From positions 62,001 through 126,000 of the forward strand of contig JAUWGS010000006.1 of NCBI GenBank assembly GCA_030606285.1: a stretch of 64,000 nt of DNA, read 5' to 3'. Under the pieces are notes generated by a model. The model had not been told where the DNA came from. It saw only the letters and a list, made by a program, of their open reading frames with translations, and did not search any database. Position numbers and translations under genes: made by a program. This DNA comes from Planctomycetales bacterium (GTDB lineage Bacteria; 4484-113). Below are positions 24,913 to 34,956 of this stretch, piece after piece. Position 1 is the first letter of the stretch. Every line of letters starts with the position of its first letter.

Positions 24913-25242
24913 CTAGCAGTACTGCTCACAGTACCAGATAGGGCCTGCAAGAGCAGTTCGGTTGCAGCATGTCTCACGAGTCTCGCAGTTGCCGCATAGC
25001 CCTTCGGCGGCACCGTTTGGCTTGGGTACTGCATCGGAGCGAACGTGATGAGCCTTGTTGGAATCCCGGGCTTCTATGGGAGTGACTTGGTCGTCGAACT
25101 CCTCGCAATACCATACAGGTTCCCGAGTCTCCTTGCAGATAGCACAGCTCTCGGCGTGGTTGCAGGTCACGCAGAGTCCTTTGAGTTCCCTGGCGGACAC
25201 TGCGATGTCCCGGGTTACCTCTGTCGATTTTACTGTGGCCAT
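24913..25242 (-). CDS. Small duplicated Cys-rich protein
   Basis: About 109 residues from the ATG at 25242, which has GGAGG 8 nt upstream; another ATG five codons earlier is less well placed. The protein consists of two copies of a motif: GLCVTCNHAESCAICKETRE then PVWYCEEF, and GLCGNCETRETCCNRTALAG then PIWYCEQY. Each copy has C-x2-C-x5-C plus a WYC, enough for a metal or Fe-S site. Small proteins of this pattern occur beside NuoE/NuoF-type gene sets, consistent with its position just upstream of the diaphorase operon. Function is unknown. Confidence 0.72.
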   Translation of the reverse strand: MATVKSTEVTRDIAVSARELKGLCVTCNHAESCAICKETREPVWYCEEFDDQVTPIEARDSNKAHHVRSDAVPKPNGAAEGLCGNCETRETCCNRTALAGPIWYCEQYC

Positions 25243-25550
25243 TACCGTTGCCTCCATTCATTTGGCCCTTATGATCGGGCCCATAACGATGGGTCTGTGA
25301 GAATCCTGTGGTTGTGTAATGTCCATATCACCCGTCGCCGGGGGCGGGAGCGCATCGCTTGAAACAACACTGTAAGCCGCCAGCCTGCTGTTACAGTTTG
25401 TACCTTTCGTCACAAGCGAGTGTAACTAGCTTTTGTCGGGTTCACAATTGGAGAATCCCTGATAGGGAATGCCTGAGTATGGAGTTCGGGAATCCTTAGT
25501 TGAGCAGGCGTAAGTGCGGTGGGATCGCGGTGTTCGCCAGTCGCGCTGTG
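25243..25550. other. Intergenic region with a candidate regulator site
   Basis: About 300 nt lie between the start of the Cys-rich gene and the end of the response-regulator gene. The only structure I see is an interrupted palindrome around TCCCTGATAGGGA (25457-25469), related to a sequence at 25483-25497 and to one near 26300. No ORF with coding character is visible. Confidence 0.5.
25451..25473. promoter_or_regulatory. Candidate LuxR-type operator, copy 1
   Basis: On the minus strand this reads TCCCTATCAGGGATTC and continues TCCAATT. A 16-nt part (CAGGGATTC-NCCNATT) recurs in the 26204-26322 gap between the two regulator genes, with 13 of 16 identities. It lies about 200 nt upstream of the Cys-rich gene. 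Confidence 0.3.
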
Positions 25551-26204
25551 CTAGGAGTCAAGGTCTACGAGACCCTCACGGACGGCGTATTTCGTCAGTT
25601 CAGCAAGGCTTCGCAGCTTCAGCTTGTTTCTAATGCGCCAACGGTACGTCTCGACTGTTTTAACGCTAATCGCCAGGTGCGCGGCTATTGCTTTAGTACT
25701 CTTGCCCTCTGCCATAAGCTTGAGAACCTCGCGTTCCCTCCCGGTTAGGGCGGGACGATACGAGTGACTATTGGCCGCGTTGTGATGCGCGTATTCCTCT
25801 GCCGCGATGTGCGCAATCTCAGCGCTGAGGAAAGTGATGTGGGAATCGACGGTCCGGACGGCACGCGCCAGGTCCTGCTGGCAGCAGTCTTTCAGCAGAC
25901 AGCCCGAAGCCCCCGCGCGCAGCATTTTCAGCACGAACTGGACATCGCTGTGGATGGCCAAGCCGATTACCTTGATGTGTGGCTGGTCGGCGAGTATCTG
26001 TCGGGTAGCCTCGATGCCGCTCAGATTCGGCAGTCCGGCACCCATGATGACCACATCGGGTGATAGCTCCCGGGCCAACTCGACAGCCTCGCGCCCGTCT
26101 GTAGCCTCGCCCACTACCTCGATATCGGCTTCACTTTCCAACAGGGCGCGCAAGCCCTCCCGGAAGATCCGGTGGTCATCCGCAATAAGGACTTCAATGC
26201 TCAT
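25551..26204 (-). CDS. NarL/LuxR-type response regulator with missing phospho-Asp
   Basis: 217 residues from the ATG at 26204 (an upstream in-frame extension of 21 residues has no conserved features). The receiver begins IEVLIADDHRIFREGLRALL, retaining the acidic pair. At the usual phosphorylation site the sequence is DVVIMGAGLPNLSG, where the family has DVVLMD-x-x-MP; the Asp is replaced by Gly. The conserved Lys is kept (CLLKDC). The C-terminal HTH is intact: LTGREREVLKLMAEGKSTKA, then KTVETYRWRIRNKL. It is a close paralogue of the receiver-HTH half of the next gene. It may act without phosphorylation or as a partner or competitor of the intact protein. Confidence 0.9.
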   Translation of the reverse strand: MSIEVLIADDHRIFREGLRALLESEADIEVVGEATDGREAVELARELSPDVVIMGAGLPNLSGIEATRQILADQPHIKVIGLAIHSDVQFVLKMLRAGASGCLLKDCCQQDLARAVRTVDSHITFLSAEIAHIAAEEYAHHNAANSHSYRPALTGREREVLKLMAEGKSTKAIAAHLAISVKTVETYRWRIRNKLKLRSLAELTKYAVREGLVDLDS

Positions 26205-26294
26205 TTCATCTAACGCGCACGCGTCTACTTGCAGATACCCAAGCCAGCATTGCCCAAGCCAGAACAATTATCCGCGCGTTAAGGGGCGTGATAA

Positions 26295-26317
26295 TGGGGG
26301 AATCCCTGTTGGGAGGT
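26295..26317. promoter_or_regulatory. Candidate LuxR-type operator, copy 2
   Basis: The minus strand reads CTCCCAACAGGGATTC followed by CCCCATT, matching copy 1 near 25460. It lies between the kinase stop (26322) and the regulator start (26204), about 95 nt upstream of the latter, so autoregulation is possible. Confidence 0.3.
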
Positions 26318-26321
26318 TAGC

Positions 26322-28205
26322 CTACGGGGGTCCCCGCTTCGCCGAGCGATCAGTCGTTGTGTCTTCGGAATCAAGGTCGGTCAGCCCTTCGCGGATGGCG
26401 TACTTGGTGAGTTCGGCCACGCTGCGAAGTTTGAGCTTCTCCATAATGTGCTGCCGGTGAGTTTCGATGGTCTTAGTGCTCACGCCGATGTGCATCGCGA
26501 TCTCTTTTGTGTTCATGCCGCCGGTCAGCAGTTGCAGGACTTCCCTTTCCCTGGGTGTGAGAATGGAAGCGGCTTTGCTGCTGTCGGCGGCCTGGTGGCG
26601 CGCGTACTCTTCCACCACCGTGTCGGCAATCTCGGGGCTGAAGAAAGTAAGGTTGGAGTCGACTGTGCGCACCGCTCGGGCAAGATCACCTTGGGCACAG
26701 TCTTTCAGCAGATAACCCGAAGCTCCCGCGCGCAGCATTTCCAGCACATACTGCTTGTCGGCGTGCATCGATAGCGCGATTATCTTAGTGCCGGCACCGG
26801 CGGAGATAATCTGGCGCGTGGCCTCAATGCCGTTCATCTCCGGCATTGTGATGTCCATTAAGATCACATCGGGCGACAGCTCACCCGCCAGTTCCACAGC
26901 TATAAGGCCGTTCTCGGCTTCGGCTACAACGTCGATGTCCGGCTCCTTTTCCAGCAGTGCGCGTATGCCCTCGCGCGTAATCTGATGATCGTCTGCCAGC
27001 AGCACGGTAATCGTACGGTCTGTCCTGACTTTGAGACCCTCCGTTATGGCTTCGTGGGGCTTGCCCCTGCCGATCTGACTCCTTGTTTCGCTCTTGAGCG
27101 GTGCAATCAGGGTGACTCGCGTCCCGCTTCCGGGCATCGAGCTAATCTCCATACTGCCATCGAGGTAGCCCAGGCGCTCACTGATGTTGAACAGGCCGAA
27201 TCCTCCCTCTTTACCCCGATGCGACGCGACTTCAAAGGGGTCAAAACCCACGCCGTCATCCTCGACGCAGATCTTGATTGTGTCCCCGGTCCTGCTGGCG
27301 CTGACTTTCACTTTCTTCGCATGCGCGTGCTTGGCCACGTTGACCAGCAGCTCTCGGACTGCCTGGAAGAGCACAATCCGCATATCTTCGCCCAGAGGTT
27401 TGGGCAGCCCGTCGTCGGTGAACTCTGAAGCGATGGGGTGCTGTTCACGGGCTTGCTTGGTCAGCCACTCCAGGGCTGCCTCAAAGCCGAGCTCGTGCAG
27501 CACCGGCGGACTCAGCTCGAATGTCAGCGATCGGGTGTCCTTTATAGTCTGGTTGATCAGCTCCAGAATTTCGTCGAGGGCGCCTGCTGGAACCGATTCC
27601 CGGAGGTCTTCCAGCTTGAACTTCGCAATCGCCAGGGTGTGGCCTACCTGGTCGTGCAGTGCCACCGCTATGCGTCGCCGTTCTCGCTCTTCTGTCAGCG
27701 AAACCTGGGACGCAAGATATCGCAGCTCCTCCTGATACTCGAGGACCCGTTCCCGGGCGCGGTGATGCTCAATGATTCTGCTAACTCGCTCGGCGATTGC
27801 GTTGATAAGGTTCCTTTCCTCAGTTAGGAAGGGGCCCTCATCGAGCTCCGGCATCTCCTTCAAGTAGTAGACATCCACGGTTCCCACCTGGGTGCCGTGC
27901 GTGGCAAGGGAAGCGGTTTGCCCCCACTGTGTCTGCTCGAAGTTCGCAGTTTCGTAAGCCTGGCCTTCAAGCGTAATCCGCGCGCACGTTATCTCGGGGT
28001 AGTGCCATGCCGGAGGGATGAGTTCGACTATCTTCTGCAGTATTTCACCAAGCGGAAGGTCGGTTTCCTCGCGCAGCCTGGAGATACCGTACAGGCAATT
28101 GAGTTCCTTGACCCGCTCACCAAGATCGTGCGAGCGTTTGCGGAGTTCCTCTTCTGCACGGCTGCTAGCGGAGCGGCGAGGCTTGGGTTTGGAAGGTGCA
28201 GTCAC
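26322..28205 (-). CDS. Histidine kinase fused to receiver and LuxR DNA-binding domain
   Basis: 627 residues from the GTG at 28205, chosen because AAGGGGG lies 5 nt upstream. The longer open frame to 28370 has low-complexity N-terminal residues. Order: charged coil, GAF-like sensor (LPLGEILQKIVELIPPAWHY to AIAERVSRIIEHHRARE), HisKA_3 with RRRIAVALHDQVGHTLA (phospho-His), HATPase_c (ELLVNVAKHAHAKKV; DDGVGFDPF; GGFGLFNISERLGYLDG), receiver (ADDHQITREGIRALL; DVILMDITMPEMNG with the phospho-Asp; YLLKDC), and a LuxR HTH (LTPREREVLQLLTGGMNTKE). No membrane segments, so the sensor is cytoplasmic. A complete kinase-regulator-DNA-binding chain in one polypeptide is uncommon. Confidence 0.93.
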   Translation of the reverse strand: MTAPSKPKPRRSASSRAEEELRKRSHDLGERVKELNCLYGISRLREETDLPLGEILQKIVELIPPAWHYPEITCARITLEGQAYETANFEQTQWGQTASLATHGTQVGTVDVYYLKEMPELDEGPFLTEERNLINAIAERVSRIIEHHRARERVLEYQEELRYLASQVSLTEERERRRIAVALHDQVGHTLAIAKFKLEDLRESVPAGALDEILELINQTIKDTRSLTFELSPPVLHELGFEAALEWLTKQAREQHPIASEFTDDGLPKPLGEDMRIVLFQAVRELLVNVAKHAHAKKVKVSASRTGDTIKICVEDDGVGFDPFEVASHRGKEGGFGLFNISERLGYLDGSMEISSMPGSGTRVTLIAPLKSETRSQIGRGKPHEAITEGLKVRTDRTITVLLADDHQITREGIRALLEKEPDIDVVAEAENGLIAVELAGELSPDVILMDITMPEMNGIEATRQIISAGAGTKIIALSMHADKQYVLEMLRAGASGYLLKDCAQGDLARAVRTVDSNLTFFSPEIADTVVEEYARHQAADSSKAASILTPREREVLQLLTGGMNTKEIAMHIGVSTKTIETHRQHIMEKLKLRSVAELTKYAIREGLTDLDSEDTTTDRSAKRGPP

Positions 28206-29910
<1,705 letters not shown>

Positions 29911-29975
29911 GGTCACAGAGCCTCCAGGGCTAACGGAGTGCGTCCGCGGCAGTTGCGAACAACAGGGAGAGAACA

Positions 29976-30347
29976 ATGAAACGAAAGAGCATCGGATATT
30001 TTGAAGGAACAGATTCAATCTGGCTGACGAGCCTAACTGCGCAGGGCTGTGATACACTGCCGGTTTCCAACGGTTACGACGGGCACGGCAAGAACGTGCG
30101 GCTGTTCAACGCGCGGGACAAGGTGGACGCGGTCATCGGGTATCTGCACAAGGTCGTGGCGCCGAAGGAATGGGAGGTAACGACCTCGGACATCCTGCAC
30201 GCGTGCATTACCTATGACATCCCGGTACTGCTAGCGGTTCCGTGTAAATTGCACGGCAAGTCCAGGAAGCTGCTAGGGAAGGCCGCCGAGCACGTCCGTC
30301 TCGTCGAGCCATCCGAAATGCTGGAGACCATCAAGGACATCCTTTAA
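29976..30347 (+). CDS. Small hypothetical protein downstream of gdhA
   Basis: 123 residues, ATG preceded by AGGGAGAGAAC, 65 nt after gdhA on the same strand. The sequence is a soluble alpha/beta-looking protein: IGYFEGTDSIWLTSLTAQGC, then KVDAVIGYLHKVVAPKEWEV, ILHACITYDIPVLLAVPCKL and a charged helix at the end. No motif or family is recognised. Its position suggests co-transcription with gdhA and perhaps a related role, which is inference only. Confidence 0.55.
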   Translation: MKRKSIGYFEGTDSIWLTSLTAQGCDTLPVSNGYDGHGKNVRLFNARDKVDAVIGYLHKVVAPKEWEVTTSDILHACITYDIPVLLAVPCKLHGKSRKLLGKAAEHVRLVEPSEMLETIKDIL

Positions 30348-30404
30348 GTAGGCTTCCAGCGGTCGGCGCATTTTTCCTAAAGCGCAGGTGCCAAATCCCG
30401 CAAT

Positions 30405-30424
30405 GCCAGCCTTCTTCGGCTGGC
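30405..30424. terminator. Possible bidirectional terminator hairpin
   Basis: A perfect 7-bp stem (GCCAGCC / GGCTGGC) with a TTCTTC loop sits between the ends of two converging genes (30347 and 30459). A flanking CCCGC / GCGGG pair could extend the stem with a bulge. There is no strong T-tract. Confidence 0.4.
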
Positions 30425-30458
30425 GCGGGCAACTCTCACCGGTTTCTGAAACGAAAGA

Positions 30459-31712
30459 TTACGGGAATAGGCCGCGCTCGGTACCGGCACGCGCGACCCG
30501 GGACACTGCCAGCAGATAGGCAGCGGTCCGGTTGTCAACGTCTTTCTCCTTCGCCATGTCGCGTACATCGCCGAACGCGCTGACCATCATCCTCTCCAGC
30601 TCTTCATTCACCCGATGGAGGTCCCAATGCAGGTGGTACAGGTCCTGCACCCATTCGAAGTAGGACACGGTCACGCCGCCCGCGTTGGCGAGAACATCCG
30701 GGATGACGAAGACGCCCTTCTCGCGCAGAATAACATCGGCCTCGGGAGTTGTCGGGCCATTCGCTCCTTCACCGATAATCTTAGCCTTGACGTCGCCCGC
30801 GTTCTTGGATGTGATTACGCTTCCCATCGCTGCCGGTACCAGGATGTCGACATCCATCGCAAACAGCTCTTCGTTGGTGAGTGGTTTCGTGCCGGGGAAT
30901 CTGACCACCGAGCCGGTCTCGGAGACATAGCGGGCGAGTTCGTGAGTGTCTAGCCCGTCGCGATTGACCACACCGCCATAAACGTCGGTGGCGGCGACAA
31001 CTTTCACACCCAAATCCTGTAGAAACATCGCGGCATTGGAGCCTACATTGCCGTATCCCTGCACAGCAGCTGTAGTGGTGGACGGGTCAATGCCTAGCTC
31101 TTTCAGCGCTTCTCGGATGGCAATCACACAGCCGTGACCGGTAGCCTCGACGCGTCCTTCGCTGCCACCGAGATCCAGCGGTTTTCCAGTGACCACACCC
31201 GGTACCGTATACCCCTTCAGGATGCTGTACGTGTCCATCATCCAGGCCATAGTCTGCTGGTTTGTGAAGACGTCCGGCGCGGGGATGTCCTCTTCCGGCC
31301 CGATGATGGGGCTGATCATGAAAGTGAAGCGGCGCGTGAGCCTTTCCAGCTCGTCCTGGCTCATCTCCGGCGGATTGCAGCGCACTCCGCCCTTTGCGCC
31401 GCCGTACGGCAAATTGACCAGCGCGCATTTCCAGGTCATCCACATCGAGAGCGCTACGACATCGTCCTCGTCAACGTCCTTGTGATAGCGGATGCCGCCC
31501 TTGCACGGACCGCGGTACGAGTTGTGCTGGCAACGCCAGCCCTGGAGCACTTCAACGTGCCCATCGTCCATTCTGACCGGGATCGCGACCCGCATTACTG
31601 TTTTCGGTTCCCGCAGCCGCGAGTGCATGCCTGGATCAAGGTCAAGCATTTCCGCAGCGACATCGAGCTGCTTTTGCGCAACCACGCGGGGATTGAGTTC
31701 TTCTTTCATCAT
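30459..31712 (-). CDS. Glutamate dehydrogenase, GudB/RocG-like catabolic type
   Basis: 417 residues, with the shorter N-terminus typical of the Glu/Leu/Phe/Val dehydrogenase group. Conserved parts: RCQHNSYRGPCKGGIRYHKD (substrate Lys), LPYGGAKGGVRCNPPEMSQD, EEDIPAPDVFTNQQTMAWMM, VQGYGNVGSNAAMFLQDLG and IPDVLANAGGVTVSYFEWVQ. It is only distantly similar to the 447-residue gdhA next door. The group usually prefers NAD+ and runs toward glutamate breakdown, so the pair may split the synthetic and catabolic directions; cofactor use is inferred. GGAGGTCG precedes the ATG. Confidence 0.95.
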   Translation of the reverse strand: MMKEELNPRVVAQKQLDVAAEMLDLDPGMHSRLREPKTVMRVAIPVRMDDGHVEVLQGWRCQHNSYRGPCKGGIRYHKDVDEDDVVALSMWMTWKCALVNLPYGGAKGGVRCNPPEMSQDELERLTRRFTFMISPIIGPEEDIPAPDVFTNQQTMAWMMDTYSILKGYTVPGVVTGKPLDLGGSEGRVEATGHGCVIAIREALKELGIDPSTTTAAVQGYGNVGSNAAMFLQDLGVKVVAATDVYGGVVNRDGLDTHELARYVSETGSVVRFPGTKPLTNEELFAMDVDILVPAAMGSVITSKNAGDVKAKIIGEGANGPTTPEADVILREKGVFVIPDVLANAGGVTVSYFEWVQDLYHLHWDLHRVNEELERMMVSAFGDVRDMAKEKDVDNRTAAYLLAVSRVARAGTERGLFP

Positions 31713-31865
31713 CGACCTCCAACGGGACTGAGTTCACTTCGCCGGAAGGCTTGTTGGCAATCTCACGAAGTTGAGAGTTTTGATGGAGCCGGCTCCCGGC
31801 TCGGGCCCATCCCCGATTAAACATTCTACCCGAAGTCAGCGTTCGAGCCAATGGGCCAGGTAGCT

Positions 31866-31871
31866 TATAAT
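31866..31871 (+). promoter_or_regulatory. -10 box TATAAT of pyrD
   Basis: TATAAT ends 10 nt before the pyrD ATG at 31882, leaving room for a leader of about 3 nt and no ribosome site. A weak -35 (TTCGAG) lies 18 nt further upstream. Confidence 0.5.
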
Positions 31872-31881
31872 ACTCCCGGCG

Positions 31882-32802
31882 ATGGCTGAAGACGCCGGAC
31901 AGATGCGGGTGGCGGCGGGGAGGCTGGAGTTTAAAAGCCCAGTGCTGCTGGCGTCGGGATGCGCGTCGTTTGGCGAGCCGTTTGAGGATTTCTTCAAGCT
32001 TACCGAAGTCGGCGCGCTAATCACCAAAGCCATAACCCGCGAGCCGCGCGCGGGCAACGAGCCGGTGCGCATCTGCGAAACCCCCGGCGGAATGCTAAAC
32101 GCTATCGGGCTGCACAATCCCGGCGTGGAGGAGTTCGCCACCGAGCTACTGCCGAAGCTGCGTGAAGCTGGCGTGACGGTTATCGTCAATGTCGCGGGCC
32201 ACAGTGAGGACGATTACATTCAAGTGCTGCGGCGGCTGCGCGACGAGCCGGGCATCTACGGCTTCGAGCTGAACCTTTCGTGCCCCAACGTTGACGGCGG
32301 GATGATGTTCGCCACCGATCCGGTGCTGTTCGGGCGGATTTGCGAGAAGGCGCGTGCGGTTACTGAACTGTGGCTTATTCCGAAGCTTTCGCCCGCTGCG
32401 GGGGAGCTTGCGCCGTACGCCCAAATCGCTGACGGCGCGGGGATGGATGGTGTAACGGTGAGCAACACGCATCCCGCAATGGCGCTTGATTGGCGCACGG
32501 GTCGCAGCAGGCTCTCGCGGCCGTCCGGCGGGCTTTCGGGGCCGGCGGTGAAGCCGCTGACGCTATACAACGTATGGCAGGTAGCGCAGACCGTGCCGGA
32601 GCTGCCGATACTCGCATCCGGCGGCTGCAGCGAGGCGTGCGACGTCATCGAGTTCGTCCGCGCGGGCGCACTGGCGGTGCAGCTGGGCACGATACTGTTC
32701 CACGACCCGCTGCGGCCCCGTCGCATCCACGAGGAGCTTCCAGCGCTGATAGCGGAGTGCGGAGCGTCAACACTGAACGAGCTTCGCGGGCGAATCGGCT
32801 AA
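31882..32802 (+). CDS. pyrD: Dihydroorotate dehydrogenase, class 1
   Basis: 306 residues, standard for cytosolic class 1 enzymes. Diagnostic parts: PVLLASGCASFGEPFEDFF, ALITKAITREPRAGNEPVRI, AIGLHNPGVEEF, FELNLSCPNVDGGMMFATDP (catalytic Cys of class 1), then VTVSNTHPAMALDWRTG, SGPAVKPLTLYNVWQVAQTV, ILASGGCSEACDVIEFVRAG and VQLGTILFHDP. It oxidises dihydroorotate to orotate in pyrimidine synthesis. The form resembles class 1B, which needs a PyrK electron-transfer partner; no pyrK is in the window. Confidence 0.94.
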   Translation: MAEDAGQMRVAAGRLEFKSPVLLASGCASFGEPFEDFFKLTEVGALITKAITREPRAGNEPVRICETPGGMLNAIGLHNPGVEEFATELLPKLREAGVTVIVNVAGHSEDDYIQVLRRLRDEPGIYGFELNLSCPNVDGGMMFATDPVLFGRICEKARAVTELWLIPKLSPAAGELAPYAQIADGAGMDGVTVSNTHPAMALDWRTGRSRLSRPSGGLSGPAVKPLTLYNVWQVAQTVPELPILASGGCSEACDVIEFVRAGALAVQLGTILFHDPLRPRRIHEELPALIAECGASTLNELRGRIG

Positions 32803-32887
32803 TGCGCGATATCACCACAGCGCTGACATCAGTTCTGTGATACGATTAAGGCCATCTGACGGCTACAATTTCTCGGAGGATAACATA

Positions 32888-34129
32888 ATGAACAGACTAT
32901 TGGCGCTGACAGCGGTTGTTATGCTTTCCGCTGTCTTATGGAGCTGCTCGGGAGGATATACATTCCAGGTATCCGAGAACGGGTTTTATGGGCATTCCCA
33001 GCGAGACACCTCGGCTGCTCCAAACGGCGACAGATACATTATCGTGCTGAAGGATACAGTGGTCGATGTCCCTGGAGCTGCTAAGGGAATCGCTGCGCCT
33101 TTCGGTGCGACTGTTGAGCGGACATATAGCCATGCGATAAAGGGTTTCGCGGCGAAGCTGCCTCCGCAGGCTCTCGCCGGTATCAGCAACAATCCGCTCG
33201 TGGATTACATTGAGCCGGATATGGTTCTTTACGCCGCGGATAAGCCCGATAACCCAGGCAAGCCGGACAAGCCGCCCAAGCCACCGCCCGATGACGGCGA
33301 GCTGCAGTGGGGCGTTGACCGAATCGACGCCGACAAGAACACCGGGATCAAGGGCGCAGGCGTTGCCGTTGCGATTCTCGACACTGGAATCGACACAGAC
33401 CATCCTGACCTAGCTATTAACTACATAGGTGGCTACGACTTTGTCAATGACGACGATTCTCCCGAGGATGACAACGGGCACGGAACACACGTCGCAGGCA
33501 TCGTTGCTGCGGACGACAACGAAGCGGGCGTGGTTGGTGTTGCCCCGGACGCGGAAATTGTCGCAGTGAAAGTGCTCGACAGCAGCGGTAGCGGCGCAAT
33601 CTCGTGGATCATTGACGGTATCGACTGGGTTATCGCCAACAAGGACTCCTACAGCATCGAAGTCGCAAATATGAGCTTCGGTGGCTACGGCACCAGCGAC
33701 GCGCTGCACACCGCGATACAAAATCTCTATAACGCGGGAGTCACCATCGCAGTCTCCGCCGGCAACAGCAGGATGGACGCTTCGTACTTTATCCCGGCAG
33801 CATACGCTGAGGTCCTTTGCACGACGGCCCTTGCCAAGAACAACAAGTTCGCCAGCTACAGTAACTTCGGCAGCGTCGTCGACCTTATCGCACCGGGCAG
33901 CGATGTAAAGTCCACCTGGCTCAACGGCGGGTTCAACACCATATCCGGTACCTCGATGGCTGCACCGCACGTGGCGGGAGCAGCGGCGCTTTACCTGGAC
34001 GACCACAGCGGAACTCCGGCGCAGGTGATGGAAGCCATCATCAATGCGGGCGAGGCACCCAAGCGTGGGAAATGGGCCGGCGATCCTGACGGTATCGGCG
34101 AACCGCTAGTAGACGCTGAAACGCTGTAG
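32888..34129 (+). CDS. Subtilisin-like (S8) peptidase with I9 propeptide, lipoprotein
   Basis: 413 residues from the ATG at 32888, placed 7 nt after a GGAGGA ribosome site; an in-frame extension upstream to 32837 has no signal-like features. Residues 1-20 form a lipoprotein signal (ALTAVVMLSAVLWSCSG). Residues about 35-115 are an I9 inhibitor/propeptide (RYIIVLKDTVVDVPGAAKGI; HAIKGFAAKLPPQALAGI). A Pro-Lys linker (PGKPDKPPKPPPDDGE) follows, then the catalytic domain: VAILDTGIDTDHPDLA (Asp), DNGHGTHVAGIVAADDNEAG (His) and ISGTSMAAPHVAGAAALYL (Ser). All catalytic residues are intact, unlike the frame-shifted subtilase at 16.2-18.1 kb. Confidence 0.95.
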   Translation: MNRLLALTAVVMLSAVLWSCSGGYTFQVSENGFYGHSQRDTSAAPNGDRYIIVLKDTVVDVPGAAKGIAAPFGATVERTYSHAIKGFAAKLPPQALAGISNNPLVDYIEPDMVLYAADKPDNPGKPDKPPKPPPDDGELQWGVDRIDADKNTGIKGAGVAVAILDTGIDTDHPDLAINYIGGYDFVNDDDSPEDDNGHGTHVAGIVAADDNEAGVVGVAPDAEIVAVKVLDSSGSGAISWIIDGIDWVIANKDSYSIEVANMSFGGYGTSDALHTAIQNLYNAGVTIAVSAGNSRMDASYFIPAAYAEVLCTTALAKNNKFASYSNFGSVVDLIAPGSDVKSTWLNGGFNTISGTSMAAPHVAGAAALYLDDHSGTPAQVMEAIINAGEAPKRGKWAGDPDGIGEPLVDAETL

Positions 34130-34160
34130 GCTTTCAAGGCCGGGAAACAGGAGGATAAGA

Positions 34161-34844
34161 ATGAGAGCTGTACTGCTTTCAACCACGCTATTCGCGCTAT
34201 TGCTTGGCGCAATTCCGATGCTTGCCTGCGCGGAAGCTGCCCCGAGCGAAGAAGGCAGCGGTGAAACGATCAAGCTTCCGCTACCGCGAATGGATAGCGA
34301 AGTCTCGCTAGAGGAGACGCTCGCCCAGCGACGCTCGATTCGGTCTTTCACTACCGAGGCGCTGACGCTCGATGAGATATCGCAGCTTTGCTGGGCCGCG
34401 CAGGGAGTAACGCGCAAGGACCGGGGTTTCAGGACTGCGCCGTCGGCCGGGGCGCTATATCCGCTGGAGCTTTACCTGGTGACGCCTGATGGACTCTACC
34501 ACTACGATCCTGGTGCGCACGAGCTTGCGGTTCTCAGCACAGAGTATCTTCGCGGGAAGCTGGCCGATGCGGCGCTAAGGCAAAGCTCGGTCTACAGCGG
34601 AAGCTGCATCTTTGTGATTACCGCGGTCTACGCGCGTACCAGCAAGAAATACGGCGACCGGGCGAGGCAATATGTGCATATGGAAGTGGGGCACGCGGCG
34701 CAGAATCTGCTGTTACAGGCGGTGGCGCTGGGACTGGGAGGCGTGCCCATCGGGGCGTTCCACGACGACCGGGTGGCCGATGTCCTGGGCCTGCCTGGCG
34801 ACCACGAGCCGCTGATGATTATCCCGGTTGGCCATCCTGCGTAA
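34161..34844 (+). CDS. SagB/ThcOx-type nitroreductase-fold oxidoreductase, exported
   Basis: 227 residues beginning with a signal peptide (STTLFALLLGAIPMLACAEA). The nitroreductase fold is seen in LAQRRSIRSFTTEALTLDEI, LCWAAQGVTR, TAPSAGALYPLELYLV, MEVGHAAQNLLLQAVALGLG and PLMIIPVGHPA. SagB family members are FMN enzymes that oxidise azolines in bacteriocin synthesis, but many stand-alone exported copies in this group have no known substrate. Here no YcaO cyclodehydratase or precursor is close; the preceding gene is the subtilisin, 31 nt upstream. The Cys at residue 23 is a possible lipidation site (MLAC). Confidence 0.88.
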   Translation: MRAVLLSTTLFALLLGAIPMLACAEAAPSEEGSGETIKLPLPRMDSEVSLEETLAQRRSIRSFTTEALTLDEISQLCWAAQGVTRKDRGFRTAPSAGALYPLELYLVTPDGLYHYDPGAHELAVLSTEYLRGKLADAALRQSSVYSGSCIFVITAVYARTSKKYGDRARQYVHMEVGHAAQNLLLQAVALGLGGVPIGAFHDDRVADVLGLPGDHEPLMIIPVGHPA

Positions 34845-34956
34845 CCGACACTACCGTTATGCTACAATCGGTGTGAAGAACTCCTTGGCGCGCCAGTGGT
34901 GAGCCGAATACTGAAACTCCAATCGGGGCAGCGCGTGTCACCAGGAGGGGGGAACG

